DNA of 64,000 nucleotides. Origin: a bacterium. GTDB taxonomy: Bacteria > Myxococcota_A > Bradymonadia > UBA7976 > UBA1532. Location: assembly GCA_030426085.1 (NCBI GenBank), contig JAUHYW010000046.1:1-64000 (forward strand). The letters are read 5' to 3'. How positions within the stretch are numbered: position 1 is the first letter of the stretch; each line of letters opens with the position of its first letter. The position numbers and the translations under genes were made by a program. The notes below the pieces were generated by a model that saw only the letters and a program-made list of their open reading frames with translations, had not been told where the DNA came from and did no database searches. Below, piece after piece: positions 53,102-62,312 of the stretch.

Positions 53102-53170
53102 GGGCCTCCCTCCCGGCCGCAGGGCGACACCATACCGCACCCCGGTCGCCGGGCGGCAGGATCTCGGGGC

Positions 53171-55282
53171 TCAGCCGGGGGCGTACAGGTGGTGCACGTA
53201 GTCCTGCACCTGCCGGTCGCTGTGGAAGCGGGGGGTCACCGTGCGGATGGCGGCCTTCATCATGCGCAGCCAGCGTCGGGGCAGGCCGCCCGCGTCGCGC
53301 TCGTAATACAGCGGGATCACGTCCCGCTCGAGGCGCAGGAAGAGGCTGTCGGCGTCGGCGGCGTCCTGGGCCTCGACCGAGGGGTAGCTGCGGGCCTCGC
53401 CGATGGTCCAGCCGTTGTCCCCGCTGTAGCCCTCGGGCCACCAGCCGTCGAGGATGGACAGGTTCAGCCCGCCGTTCATCGAGACCTTCATGCCGCTGGT
53501 GCCGCTGGCCTCCTTGGGCCGCCGGGGGTTGTTGAGCCAGACGTCGACCCCCTGCACCAGCGCCCGGCCGACCTCGATGTCGTAGTCCTCGATGAGCAGC
53601 ACCCGCCCCATCAGCGCCGGGTGGTGGCTGGCCTGATAGACGTTCTGCACGAGCTGCTGCCCCAGCCGGTCGGCGGGGTGGGCCTTGCCAGCGTACAGGA
53701 TCTGCACCGGCCCCGGCGCGCGGTCGAGGATGCCGAGCAGGCGGGGCATGTCGCTGAAGATCAGATCGGCCCGCTTGTAGGGCGCGAAGCGGCGGGCGAA
53801 GCCGATGGTCAGCACGTCGGGCTCGAGCCGGTCGGCCCAGGCGTCGAGCCCCAGGCGGGCCCGGCGGGCGCTCTCCCGGCGGCGGGCGAGGTCGAACAAG
53901 GTCGCCTTGCCGGCGCTGTGGGCGGCCCAGATGTCGTCGTCGGGCACCCCGTCCACCGCGGCCCACACCGGGTGGGTTGCCGGCCGATCGCGCCAGCCGG
54001 CCGGCAGGTGCGCGTCGAGCACTTCGGTCAGCGCGTCGCCCTGCCAGCTCGGGGCGTGCACCCCGTTGGTGACGTGGGTGATGGGCACCTCGTCCTCGGG
54101 CAGCCCCTGCCAGAAGCGGCCGAACATCTGCCGGGAGACCTCGCCGTGCAGCGCCGCGACCCCGTTGAGGTGGGTGCAGGTGTGCATCGCGAGCAGGGTC
54201 ATGTTGAACGGGGACTGCCCGCCCGGCTCGCGGGGCCATCGGCCCAGGGCCAGGAGGCCCTCACGGTCGAGCCCGGCGCCCTCGGCGAACCACGCCAGAT
54301 GCCGCCATGCCATCTCGGGCGCGAAGCGATCGTGCCCCGCCTCGACCGGGGTGTGGGTGGTGAAGACGCTGTTCTCCCGGATGCGGTCGATGGCCTGGGG
54401 CACGCCCTCCGCGCCGTCGGCGAGCTGCTCGCGGATGCGCTCGAGGTTGAGGAAGGACGAGTGGCCTTCGTTGAGGTGCCAGACCGTCGGCGACAGCCCC
54501 ATCGCCCGGATGGCGCGCACGCCGCCGACGCCGAGGACCAGCTCCTGCTTGATGCGGGTCTCGTGGCCGCCGCCGTAGAGCTGGGCGGTGATGCCTCGCA
54601 GGTGCTCGGGGTTCTCTTCGAGGTCGGTGTCGAGCAGGTACAGGTCGACCCGCCCCACCCGCACCCGCCACACCTGCACCCGGCACGTCTCGCCCAGGAT
54701 AGGCACCTCGACCCGGGTCGGGCGCCCGCCGGGCCCGGTGACCGGGCGGCAGACGAGCGCGTCGAAGTCGTAGTCGACGTAGCGCGGCACCTGTCGGCCC
54801 TCGCCGTCGATGTGCTGGCGCACATAGCCGTTGCGATACAGGAGCCCCACCGCCACGAACGGCAGCCCGATGTCGCTGGCGCTCTTGACGTGGTCGCCGC
54901 TGAGGATGCCCAACCCACCGGAATAATTGGGGAATGACTCGTGGATGCCGTACTCGGCCGAGAAGTAGGCCACCAGCCCCCGGATGGGCTGCCCGGCGCG
55001 GTCGTGCCAGGTGTCGGTGTCGCCCAGGTAGCGCTCCCGGTCGGCCTCCAGCGCCGCGAGCCGCTTCTCGAGCGCGGGCTCTTCGGCGAAGCGCGCCGCG
55101 ACGGTCGCCCCGTCGAGCTTCGCCAGCAGGGCCACCGGGTTGTGGGCCACCTCGACCCAGCCATCGCGGTCGATCGCCGACCACAGCGGCGCGCCGCCGG
55201 GCTGCCAGCTCCACCACAGGTCGCCGGCCAGGGCTTGCAGCCGGGCGATCAGGCGTTCGGGATCGGGGGTGTCGCTGCGCAT
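53171..55282 (-). CDS. glgP: alpha-glucan (glycogen) phosphorylase, short type
   Basis: A 703-residue PLP-dependent phosphorylase releasing glucose-1-phosphate from glycogen-type glucans. Diagnostic stretches include YFSAEYGIHESFPNYSGGLG (about 106-125), the HLNEGHSSFLNLER segment, TTHTPVEAGHDRF, and the PLP/active-site region EASGTSGMKVSMNGG. Length and the lack of the N-terminal regulatory segment match the short bacterial/archaeal type rather than the 815-residue E. coli type. ATG 55282; divergent from the deacetylase-like gene across a 115-bp promoter region. Confidence 0.93.
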   Translation of the reverse strand: MRSDTPDPERLIARLQALAGDLWWSWQPGGAPLWSAIDRDGWVEVAHNPVALLAKLDGATVAARFAEEPALEKRLAALEADRERYLGDTDTWHDRAGQPIRGLVAYFSAEYGIHESFPNYSGGLGILSGDHVKSASDIGLPFVAVGLLYRNGYVRQHIDGEGRQVPRYVDYDFDALVCRPVTGPGGRPTRVEVPILGETCRVQVWRVRVGRVDLYLLDTDLEENPEHLRGITAQLYGGGHETRIKQELVLGVGGVRAIRAMGLSPTVWHLNEGHSSFLNLERIREQLADGAEGVPQAIDRIRENSVFTTHTPVEAGHDRFAPEMAWRHLAWFAEGAGLDREGLLALGRWPREPGGQSPFNMTLLAMHTCTHLNGVAALHGEVSRQMFGRFWQGLPEDEVPITHVTNGVHAPSWQGDALTEVLDAHLPAGWRDRPATHPVWAAVDGVPDDDIWAAHSAGKATLFDLARRRESARRARLGLDAWADRLEPDVLTIGFARRFAPYKRADLIFSDMPRLLGILDRAPGPVQILYAGKAHPADRLGQQLVQNVYQASHHPALMGRVLLIEDYDIEVGRALVQGVDVWLNNPRRPKEASGTSGMKVSMNGGLNLSILDGWWPEGYSGDNGWTIGEARSYPSVEAQDAADADSLFLRLERDVIPLYYERDAGGLPRRWLRMMKAAIRTVTPRFHSDRQVQDYVHHLYAPG

Positions 55283-55341
55283 CGGGCGGGCCTCCGAGCG
55301 GGGGTGACTCAAGGGTGAGAGTCTGCCGGATCGGGCGAGCG

Positions 55342-55371
55342 TCGACAACCCCGCCGACGGGGCGGTAGCCT
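55342..55371 (+). promoter_or_regulatory. candidate promoter of the deacetylase-like gene
   Basis: TCGACA (55342-55347; 5 of 6 to the -35 consensus), an 18-bp spacer and TAGCCT (55366-55371) lie 26 bp before the GTG start, placing the start of transcription about 20 bases before translation. Confidence 0.5.
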
Positions 55372-55397
55372 GTCGCGGTCGCCCCGGAGGTCTGCCC

Positions 55398-56405
55398 GTG
55401 ATCGCGCTGCTGTTCACCATCACCGTCGGCCCCGACCGCCCACGGGGCGAGGTGCCGGCCCGCACGTCGCTGCGGGCGGCCGCCGGGCTGCCGGCGCTCG
55501 GGCGGCTGTGCGAGCGGTTCGCGGTCCGCCCCACCTGGCTGATGACGTGGCCCGTCGCCGCCCGGGACGAGGGCGCGTGGTTCGGCGAGCAATGGGATCG
55601 GGGCGCGGCCGAGGTCGGGGTCTGCCTCGAGCCGTGGAATACGCCGCCGTTCGAGGCCAACGAGGACCGGCTGATCGCCCACCCGCCGAGCGCGGTGCCG
55701 GCCTCGGCGGTGCAGGCCAAGCTCGCCCGGCTGACCGCCATCGTCGAGTCGCGCTACGGCCGGGCGCCCCGCTGCCACCGGGCGGCCGGCGGCGGGCTCG
55801 ACGGCCCCGCGCTGCAAGCCCTCGAGCGCCTGGGCTACCTCGCCGATCTGAGCGTGCTGCCGCTCAACGACGGGCGCGCCGACGGCGGCATCGACTGGCG
55901 GGACGCGCCGACGGTGCCCTACTTCCCCGACCGCCAGCGGCCCGCCCGGCGGGGGGCGAGCCCGGTGCTCGAGATCCCGGTCACCTGCGGCTACGACCAG
56001 CCGATGCCGGTCTCGGTGGCCCGGGCGCTGTCCCGGTTGCCGACCCGGGCCGGCGGGCTGCTCGACCGGCTGGCGGACACCTTCGAAGCCCCAGTGCCTC
56101 GCCGGGCCTGCCTCGATCCGGCGGTGACACCCCTGCCCGCGATGCGCCGGCTGGCCGAGGCCGCCGTCGAGCGGGGCGAGCCGGTGCTGCATCTCCACCT
56201 GCGGGGCGAGGCGCTGACCCCCGGCTGCTCGGCGCTGTGCCCCGACCCGGCGGCGGCCGAGGCCGCCCGCGACCGCATCGAGGACTTCCTGCGCTTCGCG
56301 GTCGACGAGATCCGGGCCGAGCCGATGACCGTCAGCGCCTTCGTCGAACACCACCTCGCGCTCACCGGCGATCCGGTCGGGCCACGCCCCGGGCGGGGGT
56401 TGTGA
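55398..56405 (+). CDS. NodB-like polysaccharide deacetylase-family protein
   Basis: A 335-residue protein with a TIM-barrel carbohydrate-esterase/GH57-like layout: FTITVGPD at the N-terminus, a WLMTWPVA strand, CHRAAGGGLDGPALQALERLGY (the RxPG-like region of NodB proteins), SVLPL, and LHLHLRGEAL near the end. The usual metal Asp-His-His set is incomplete by eye, so activity is uncertain. The GTG start follows CGGAGG. It is divergent from glgP, suggesting a link with polysaccharide metabolism. Confidence 0.6.
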   Translation: MIALLFTITVGPDRPRGEVPARTSLRAAAGLPALGRLCERFAVRPTWLMTWPVAARDEGAWFGEQWDRGAAEVGVCLEPWNTPPFEANEDRLIAHPPSAVPASAVQAKLARLTAIVESRYGRAPRCHRAAGGGLDGPALQALERLGYLADLSVLPLNDGRADGGIDWRDAPTVPYFPDRQRPARRGASPVLEIPVTCGYDQPMPVSVARALSRLPTRAGGLLDRLADTFEAPVPRRACLDPAVTPLPAMRRLAEAAVERGEPVLHLHLRGEALTPGCSALCPDPAAAEAARDRIEDFLRFAVDEIRAEPMTVSAFVEHHLALTGDPVGPRPGRGL

Positions 56406-56428
56406 TCCGCTCCTGCCATCTCTAATCT
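56400..56428 (+). promoter_or_regulatory. candidate promoter of upp-hpt
   Basis: TTGTGA (56400-56405), 17 bp and TAATCT (56423-56428) match sigma-70 at 4/6 and 4/6 positions. The -35 covers the stop codon of the preceding gene. The -10 is about 50 bp before the upp ATG. Confidence 0.45.
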
Positions 56429-56478
56429 CCGGGCCCGAGAGGGCGCCGCCCCGTCGCCCGACAGCATCGGAGCGCGCG

Positions 56479-57270
56479 ATGGCGTATCACCGCAGCGAGA
56501 TCGAGCATGCCTACGGCCCCAGGGTGCACATCCTCGACGAGCCGTACCTGACCACCCAGCTCGCCCGGCTGTGCAGCCCGGGCGTGCGCCAGCCGGTGTT
56601 CAACCAGCTCATCCGCGAGCTGTACACCAGCCTCATCCGGGTCGTGATCAACGCCGAGTTCCCCCGGACCCGGGTCGAGCTCGATACCCGCATGAAGCAG
56701 AGCACGCCCAAGGGCGTGTTCCGGGGCGAGATCGTCGACCGCGAGACGCCGACGGTCGTCGTCGACATCGCCCGGGCCGGCATCCTGCCCAGCCAGGTGT
56801 GCTACGACACGCTCAACGGCATCCTCGACCCCGCGGTCGTGCGGCAGGACCACCTGATCATGGCCCGCACCACCGACGCCGACCATCAGGTGACCGGGGC
56901 CTCGATCGCCGGCAGCAAGATCGGCGGCTCGATCGACGGGCGGGTCTTGCTGCTGCCCGATCCGATGGGGGCCACCGGCAACAGCCTGGCGACGGCGATC
57001 GACAAGTACCTCGAAGCGGGCCTGGGCGCGCCGTCGCACATCATCACGCTCAACCTGATCGTGACCCCCGAGTTCGTGCGCCGCCTGCAGAAGACCCGGG
57101 CGCCGGTGACGATCTACGCGCTGCGCCTCGACCGGGGCATGTCGCCCGCCGACGTGCTCGACGCCATGCCCGGCGCCCGCTGGGACGAGGAGTCGGGCCT
57201 GGACGAGACGCAGTACATCGTGCCCGGGGGCGGGGGCTTCGGCGAATTGATGAACAACAGTTGGGTGTGA
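56479..57270 (+). CDS. upp: uracil phosphoribosyltransferase, long form
   Basis: A 263-residue PRTase. It shows the PRPP-binding loop LLPDPMGATGNSLATAI, LLRELYTS-like early region (IRELYTSLI), RAGILPSQ, and a C-terminal GGGGFGELMN matching the uracil-binding loop position of Upp. Typical bacterial Upp is about 208 residues; here some 25 extra residues are at the start and an insertion (IAGSKIGGSIDGR) precedes the PRPP loop, so it belongs to a long subtype. It converts uracil and PRPP to UMP. The next gene, hpt, begins 2 bp after its stop. Confidence 0.85.
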   Translation: MAYHRSEIEHAYGPRVHILDEPYLTTQLARLCSPGVRQPVFNQLIRELYTSLIRVVINAEFPRTRVELDTRMKQSTPKGVFRGEIVDRETPTVVVDIARAGILPSQVCYDTLNGILDPAVVRQDHLIMARTTDADHQVTGASIAGSKIGGSIDGRVLLLPDPMGATGNSLATAIDKYLEAGLGAPSHIITLNLIVTPEFVRRLQKTRAPVTIYALRLDRGMSPADVLDAMPGARWDEESGLDETQYIVPGGGGFGELMNNSWV

Positions 57271-57272
57271 CG

Positions 57273-57824
57273 ATGCCGTTCTACGACGAGAAGAGCCTGG
57301 ACGTGATGATCGACGCCGACCAGATCGCCGCCCGGGTGGCCGAGCTGGGCGCCGAGATCACCGACGCCTACCGCGACCGGGGCGAGCTGGTGCTGGTCGG
57401 GGTGCTCAAGGGCAGCTTCGTCTTCCTCGCCGATCTGGCCCGAGCGGTCGATCTGCCGGTGGACATCGACTTCCTCGGGGTCTCGAGCTACGGCGACGCC
57501 GAGGAGAGCAGCGGCGTGGTGCGGCTCACCCGCGACCTGTCGCGGCCCATCGAGGGCAAGCACGTCATCCTCGTCGAGGACATCGTCGACACCGGCCTGA
57601 CGATGCAGTACCTGCTCGACATGTTCGCCACCCGCAAGCCGGCGAGCATCGAGGTCGCCTCGCTGCTGCACAAGCCGGCCCGCTCGAAGGTCGACGTGCC
57701 GATCCATTACCTCGGCTTCACCATCGAAGACGCGTTCGTGGTGGGCTACGGGCTCGACATGGGCGGCAAGCTGCGCAACCTGCCGTTCATCGGGGTCAAC
57801 CGGGCCGAGGGCCGCCCCTGGTAG
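57273..57824 (+). CDS. hpt: hypoxanthine phosphoribosyltransferase
   Basis: A 183-residue type I PRTase of standard length. VGVLKGSFVFLADL, DFLGVSSYG and the PRPP motif VILVEDIVDTGLTM identify it as Hpt, which salvages hypoxanthine (and usually guanine) with PRPP. The purine-binding DAFVVGYGLD and a C-terminal RNLPFIGV are in place. It starts 2 bp after upp, forming a base-salvage operon. It converges on the glycosyltransferase gene with only 6 bp between stops. Confidence 0.94.
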   Translation: MPFYDEKSLDVMIDADQIAARVAELGAEITDAYRDRGELVLVGVLKGSFVFLADLARAVDLPVDIDFLGVSSYGDAEESSGVVRLTRDLSRPIEGKHVILVEDIVDTGLTMQYLLDMFATRKPASIEVASLLHKPARSKVDVPIHYLGFTIEDAFVVGYGLDMGGKLRNLPFIGVNRAEGRPW

Positions 57825-57830
57825 GCGCCC

Positions 57831-59804
57831 TCACCCGCCCTCGCCCAGCAGCCGCCGGGCCAGCGCCATCGCCTCCCGGGCGCCGTCGGGGTCGCCGTTG
57901 CGGGCCAGCAGCCGGGCGAGGTTGAGCCAGAAGCGGGGATCCTCGCAGCCCAGCGACACCGCCCGCTCGTACCACCGCAGCGCCTCGCCGTCCTCGCCCG
58001 CCTGCTCGGCGATGCCCCCGATCGTGCAGACGACGTCCAGCCGCTCGGCCAGCGCCGGGTGGGCCTCGACCGCCCCGGTGAGCAGATCGTAGGCCGCCTG
58101 CAAGCCCCCGCCGGCCGCGAGCTGATTGGCCACCTGCACCGCCACGTCCCCCTCGCCCGGGCGCAGGGCCAGGTACCCCCGGGCGTGGCGCAGCAGCGCC
58201 GCCGGATCACCCCGGCGGGACGCCAGCTCGACCAGCCGGGCGGCCACCGCGATGCGATCGGGGTGGGCCTCGGGCAGCCCGTCGCCCAGGGCCTCGTAGG
58301 CGGCGTAGGCCGTCTCGCCGTCCTCCCGCTCGAACGCCAGATCACCCCGGGCCTTGAGGGCCTTCCACTCGCCGATGGCCCGATCGTGCATGCCGATGAG
58401 CCCGTAGCCCTTCACCGTCGACTGCGCCGCCCGCTCCAGCAGCGCGTCGGCCGCCTCGGCCTCACCCGCCGCGGCGTGGGCCAACCCCAGGTGGAAGGCC
58501 AGATCGGGGTTGTCGTCGAACCGGACCCGCCCCCGGGCGCCGAAGCGCAGCGCGTCATCCACCCGCCCGGCGTCGAGGTGCCCCCGCACGAGCCCGACGT
58601 AGCTGTAGGGCACCGGCACCTGCCGCACGCCGAGCCCGTAGCGGCTCGGATCGCGCTCGAAGAGATCGACCACTCGCTCGAAGGCATCCAGGGCGGGCAC
58701 CCGGCGCCCGGCGACCCAATGCTGCGAGGCCAGATAGAACCACGTCATCAGGTGCTCGGGATCCTCGGCCAGCCGGGCCTCGAGCAGCTCGATGTTGCGG
58801 GCGTCCTTGGCCTTCGCCCGCATCACCTCGGGATCGGCGCCGAAGTGATCGAACTCCACATCCAGGCGATAGTCGGTCGCCACGTCGGTCCGGCCCCGGG
58901 CGACCTCCTCGTGCACCCGCCCCTCGAAGCGCATGTCGGGCCGGTTGTGGAACAGCCGCCCGCTGAAGCCATCGCCGATGAAGACCCCGTCGCGGGTGAG
59001 GTTGCGGATGCGGACGCAGACCACCCGGGGATCGGCCGCGTCGCGGAACTCCTCCATCACCGCCCGGATCGTGGATCGCGAGCGCGGCGTCACCCGCTCG
59101 TCGGCGTCGAGCACCAGGATCCAGTCGGCGGTCGCGTGGTCCAGCGAGGCGTTGCGGGCCGCCGAGAAGTCACCGGTCCACGGGAAGAACGCCACCCGGG
59201 CCCCGGCCTCCCGGGCCAGCTCGACCGTGCGGTCGGAGGAGCCGGTGTCGACCACGATGATCTCGTCGGCCAGCCCCACCACCGACTCGATCGCGCCGGC
59301 GACGAAGTCCTCCTCGTCCTTGGCGATCATGCACATCGCCAGGGTCGGCGGCGCCCGACGGGCGGCCTCGGCCAGCGCCGCGCCGACCGCCGCCCGCACC
59401 GCCGGGGGCGGGGCCACGTCGCGCTTGCGGTGACGGCGCACCTCACGGCGGCTGCCCCGGGCGTTGGGATAGTCCGGATCGAGGCCCAGCAGCCCGTCGA
59501 AGATCCGCTCGGCCAACCGATAATGACCCTTCTCGGTGAGACAGACCCCCAACAGGTTCAGCAGATGGGCTGCCCGGGGCCAGCGCCCGACCGCCTCGAC
59601 GAGCAGGGCCAGCGCCGCGTCGACCTGCCCCGTGCCGTGCAACGCCAGCGCCTCGTGAGCCACCAGCGTCGGGCTGTCGGGGTCGAGGCTGCGCGCCGCC
59701 CGCCAGATCGGCAGCGCCCGGGTCGGATCCTTCTCGGCCAGCGCGAGGCTCTTGTGATACTCGGCGGACTGCGCATCGGTGACGGGGGCGATCTCGACGG
59801 CCAT
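57831..59804 (-). CDS. TPR-flanked family 2 glycosyltransferase
   Basis: A 657-residue protein. Residues 10-115 are TPR-like helices, 155-340 a GT-A glycosyltransferase (LAMCMIAKDEEDFVAGAIESV, EIIVVDTGSSDRT, LVLDADERVTP with the DxD site), and 345-650 more TPR repeats (AFHLGLAHAAAGEAEAADAL, ALRWYERAVSLG). The GT part matches the SunS-like group acting on peptides or cell-surface glycans; TPRs may hold the acceptor protein. No signal or membrane helix, so cytoplasmic. The ATG at 59804 is divergent from the PEGA kinase. Confidence 0.85.
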   Translation of the reverse strand: MAVEIAPVTDAQSAEYHKSLALAEKDPTRALPIWRAARSLDPDSPTLVAHEALALHGTGQVDAALALLVEAVGRWPRAAHLLNLLGVCLTEKGHYRLAERIFDGLLGLDPDYPNARGSRREVRRHRKRDVAPPPAVRAAVGAALAEAARRAPPTLAMCMIAKDEEDFVAGAIESVVGLADEIIVVDTGSSDRTVELAREAGARVAFFPWTGDFSAARNASLDHATADWILVLDADERVTPRSRSTIRAVMEEFRDAADPRVVCVRIRNLTRDGVFIGDGFSGRLFHNRPDMRFEGRVHEEVARGRTDVATDYRLDVEFDHFGADPEVMRAKAKDARNIELLEARLAEDPEHLMTWFYLASQHWVAGRRVPALDAFERVVDLFERDPSRYGLGVRQVPVPYSYVGLVRGHLDAGRVDDALRFGARGRVRFDDNPDLAFHLGLAHAAAGEAEAADALLERAAQSTVKGYGLIGMHDRAIGEWKALKARGDLAFEREDGETAYAAYEALGDGLPEAHPDRIAVAARLVELASRRGDPAALLRHARGYLALRPGEGDVAVQVANQLAAGGGLQAAYDLLTGAVEAHPALAERLDVVCTIGGIAEQAGEDGEALRWYERAVSLGCEDPRFWLNLARLLARNGDPDGAREAMALARRLLGEGG

Positions 59805-59947
59805 GGCCGCACGCTAACCCGGCGTCGGCCCCCCGGTCGAGCCCGAGCCCGCACCGCCCCACGCAGGGCGCGTCGGACGTCGCCAGACCCCAACCCCGTA
59901 GCCGGTCCGCGGACGAGTCAATGGTGGCGGGGGATGCCCGACGGGGT

Positions 59948-59953
59948 TATGCT
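59948..59953 (+). promoter_or_regulatory. -10 element of the PEGA kinase gene
   Basis: TATGCT lies 34 bp before the GTG at 59988, in the same relative place as the TAnnCT hexamers of other genes here. It contains the in-frame ATG at 59949, which argues against that ATG being the start codon. No convincing -35 was found. Confidence 0.35.
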
Positions 59954-59987
59954 CGCCACTGATTCCGCCCGACCGCGAAGGACTGAG

Positions 59988-62132
59988 GTGCACCGACCCA
60001 CCCCGTTCGGCAAATACATCCTGCTCGAGCGCATCAGCGTCGGCGGGATGGCCGAGGTCTTCAAAGCCAAGTCGTTCGGGGTCGAGGGCTTCGCCCGATC
60101 GGTGGCGATCAAGCGCATCCTGCCCCACCTCGCCGAAGATCCCCGCTTCGTGGAGATGTTCATCAACGAGGCGAAGGTGGCGGTGCAGCTCTCGCACGCC
60201 AACGTCGCCCAGGTCTACGAGCTCGGGCGCTTCGAGAGCGACCACTACATCGCGATGGAGTACGTGGCCGGCAAAGACCTGCTGTCGATGCACCAGTACA
60301 CCAAGAAGACCGGTGACCGGCTGCCGATGCAGCTCGCGGCCTACATCGGCTCGCGGGTCGCCGAGGGGCTGGGCTACGCCCACCGCAAGACGGGCAACGA
60401 CGGCCGCCCGCTGGGCATCATCCACCGCGACATCTCGCCCCAGAACGTGCTCATCAGCTACGAGGGCGCGGTCAAGCTCATCGACTTCGGCATCGCCAAG
60501 GCCGCGATCCACTCCAGCCACCAGACTCAGGCCGGCGTGCTCAAGGGCAAGTACGGCTACATGTCGCCCGAGCAGATCACGGGCAAGCCGCTCGACCAGC
60601 GCTCCGACATCTTCGCGCTCGGCACCGTGCTGCACGAGATGCTGACCGGCGAGCGGCTGTTCTGCGGAGACAACGACTTCCTCACGCTGGAGAAGGTGCG
60701 CGCGGCCAAGGCCGACCCGCCCAGCCGCCACAACCCCGACGTGCCGCCCCAGCTCGACCAGATCATCCTGCGGGCGCTGGCCCGGGAGCCCTCCGAGCGC
60801 TACCAGACCGCCACCCAGTTCGCCGACGACCTCGGCCGGTTCCTGCACATGTCGGGGGCCGGCCTGTCGAGCAAGGCGCTCAAGTCGTGGATGCGGACCC
60901 GATTCGCGGGGGACATCGCCAACGAAGAGGGCAAGGACGAGCAGTTCGCCCGGCTGACCCTCACCGCCGAGGGCGACCTGCTCGAAGTCGCCCAGAACGA
61001 AGAGGACGCCACCGCGCTGTGGGATCCGCTCTCGGAGGACATGCTGCCCGAGGGCATGCACTTCGAAAAGGAGGAGCCCAAGCCCCGGGTCGTCTCGATC
61101 GTGCGCCGGGACCCCCAGCCCGATCCCCAGCCCGAGCCCGAGCTGGACGAGTCGCTCACCGCGCCCTCGCCGGTCTCGTCGATGAACCTGCCCCCGCAGT
61201 CGCTCGACCTGCCCCAGCGCACCACCCCCAGCCCGCCGGTCGTGCCCGACCGCACCGCGCCGACCGCGCGCTCGGCCTTCGGGCACGACGACCCCACCGG
61301 CATCGGCATCGCCCGCCGCGACCCGGCCGAGATCGCCACCACGACCACCATGCCGCCCAAGCGGGGCATCGGGCGGCGGGAGATCGTGAGCATCCTCGTG
61401 ACCCTGCTGCTCGCCGGCGCCGGCGGCATCGGGGTCTACTTCGCCTTCGCCCGGGACGGCGGCCCCGAAAGCGGCCGGGTGCGGCTCGAGGTCAGCCCGG
61501 CCGACGGGCTGAAGGTGACCCTCGACGGCGCGGCCCACCCCGGCGACACCAGCCCGATCGACCTCGGCGAGCTGCCGACCGGCCCCCACGAGCTGCGCAT
61601 CGAGCGAGCGGGCCACGAGACGGTCACCCGCACCATCGAGGTCGGGGCCGGCGAAGACCGCCAGATCTCGATCGCGCTCGAGGCCCGCAGCGACTCGCCG
61701 GGCCTGCTCAAGCTGAAGATCGAGCCGGCGGGCGGCGAGGCCCGGGTCACCGTCGGCGGCGAAGCCGTGCCCCAAGCGAAGTGGGGCCCGGGGGTCGAGG
61801 TGCCCAGCGGCGCGCCGGTCGAGATCGCGGTCGACCGACGGGGCTTCCGCCCGCTGCGGCAGTCGGTCACCCTGCGCCCCGGCGAAGAGCAGACCGCCGC
61901 GCTGACCCTCGAGCCGACCCCGGCCTCGATGCTCATCGACTCGAACCCGCCGGCGACGGTCTACATCGACGGCAAGCGGGTCGGGCGCACCAGCCTGACC
62001 GTCAACGACCTCGACCCGACCGTCGAGCACGCGGTGCGGCTCGAAGCGCGGGGGTTCGAGCCCTACGAGACCAAGGTCAGCTTCACCGGTGAGAGCCGCT
62101 TCCAGCAGCTCAATGTCGAGCTCGAGCGCTGA
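59988..62132 (+). CDS. membrane Ser/Thr kinase with PEGA repeats
   Basis: A 714-residue protein. Kinase domain about 8-280: LLERISVGGMAEV, VAIKRIL, catalytic loop HRDISPQN, IDFGIAKA and the GYMSPEQ segment. A Pro-rich acidic linker follows (about 350-460), then one membrane helix (SILVTLLLAGAGGIGVYFAF, about 468-487) and three PEGA-type repeats (VSPADGLKVTLDG, TVGGEAVP, SNPPATVYIDGKRVG), which would lie in the periplasm. This is a common kinase type in myxobacteria. I chose GTG 59988 because AAGGA precedes it and the -10 element covers the upstream ATG; family N-termini also begin with PTPFGKY. Confidence 0.92.
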   Translation: MHRPTPFGKYILLERISVGGMAEVFKAKSFGVEGFARSVAIKRILPHLAEDPRFVEMFINEAKVAVQLSHANVAQVYELGRFESDHYIAMEYVAGKDLLSMHQYTKKTGDRLPMQLAAYIGSRVAEGLGYAHRKTGNDGRPLGIIHRDISPQNVLISYEGAVKLIDFGIAKAAIHSSHQTQAGVLKGKYGYMSPEQITGKPLDQRSDIFALGTVLHEMLTGERLFCGDNDFLTLEKVRAAKADPPSRHNPDVPPQLDQIILRALAREPSERYQTATQFADDLGRFLHMSGAGLSSKALKSWMRTRFAGDIANEEGKDEQFARLTLTAEGDLLEVAQNEEDATALWDPLSEDMLPEGMHFEKEEPKPRVVSIVRRDPQPDPQPEPELDESLTAPSPVSSMNLPPQSLDLPQRTTPSPPVVPDRTAPTARSAFGHDDPTGIGIARRDPAEIATTTTMPPKRGIGRREIVSILVTLLLAGAGGIGVYFAFARDGGPESGRVRLEVSPADGLKVTLDGAAHPGDTSPIDLGELPTGPHELRIERAGHETVTRTIEVGAGEDRQISIALEARSDSPGLLKLKIEPAGGEARVTVGGEAVPQAKWGPGVEVPSGAPVEIAVDRRGFRPLRQSVTLRPGEEQTAALTLEPTPASMLIDSNPPATVYIDGKRVGRTSLTVNDLDPTVEHAVRLEARGFEPYETKVSFTGESRFQQLNVELER

Positions 62133-62141
62133 GCGCCGCCG

Positions 62142-62303
62142 GCGCCCACACCGCAGCGCCAGCCCACATCGCAGTACCAGCCCACACCGCAGCGCCAGCC
62201 CACACCGCAGCGCCAGCCCACACCGCAGCGCCAGCCCACACCGCAGTACCAGCCCACACCGCAGTACCAGCCCACACCGCAGCGCCAGCCCACACCGCAG
62301 CGC
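62142..62303. repeat. nine 18-bp tandem repeats between convergent genes
   Basis: Nine head-to-tail 18-bp units with core CAGCCCACACCGCAGCGC; the first is degenerate at its left end, unit 2 has ATC for ACC, and three units end in TAC instead of CGC. They start 9 bp after the kinase stop and end 9 bp before the end of the marC-like gene. The whole run is open as a hexapeptide repeat in any frame, but no start or ribosome site precedes it. Copy number likely varies by slippage. Confidence 0.9.
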
Positions 62304-62312
62304 CGAGTCCGC

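Noticed and set aside
59949-59987. ATG 59949 as start of the PEGA kinase
   Set aside because: It lies inside a -10-like TATGCT, has no ribosome site, and would add 13 residues before the usual family N-terminus; GTG 59988 has AAGGA in place.
62142-62303. Tandem repeat considered as a CRISPR array or satellite-coded protein
   Set aside because: Units abut without spacers and are 18 bp long, and no start codon or ribosome site precedes any frame, so it is neither a CRISPR array nor a supported gene.
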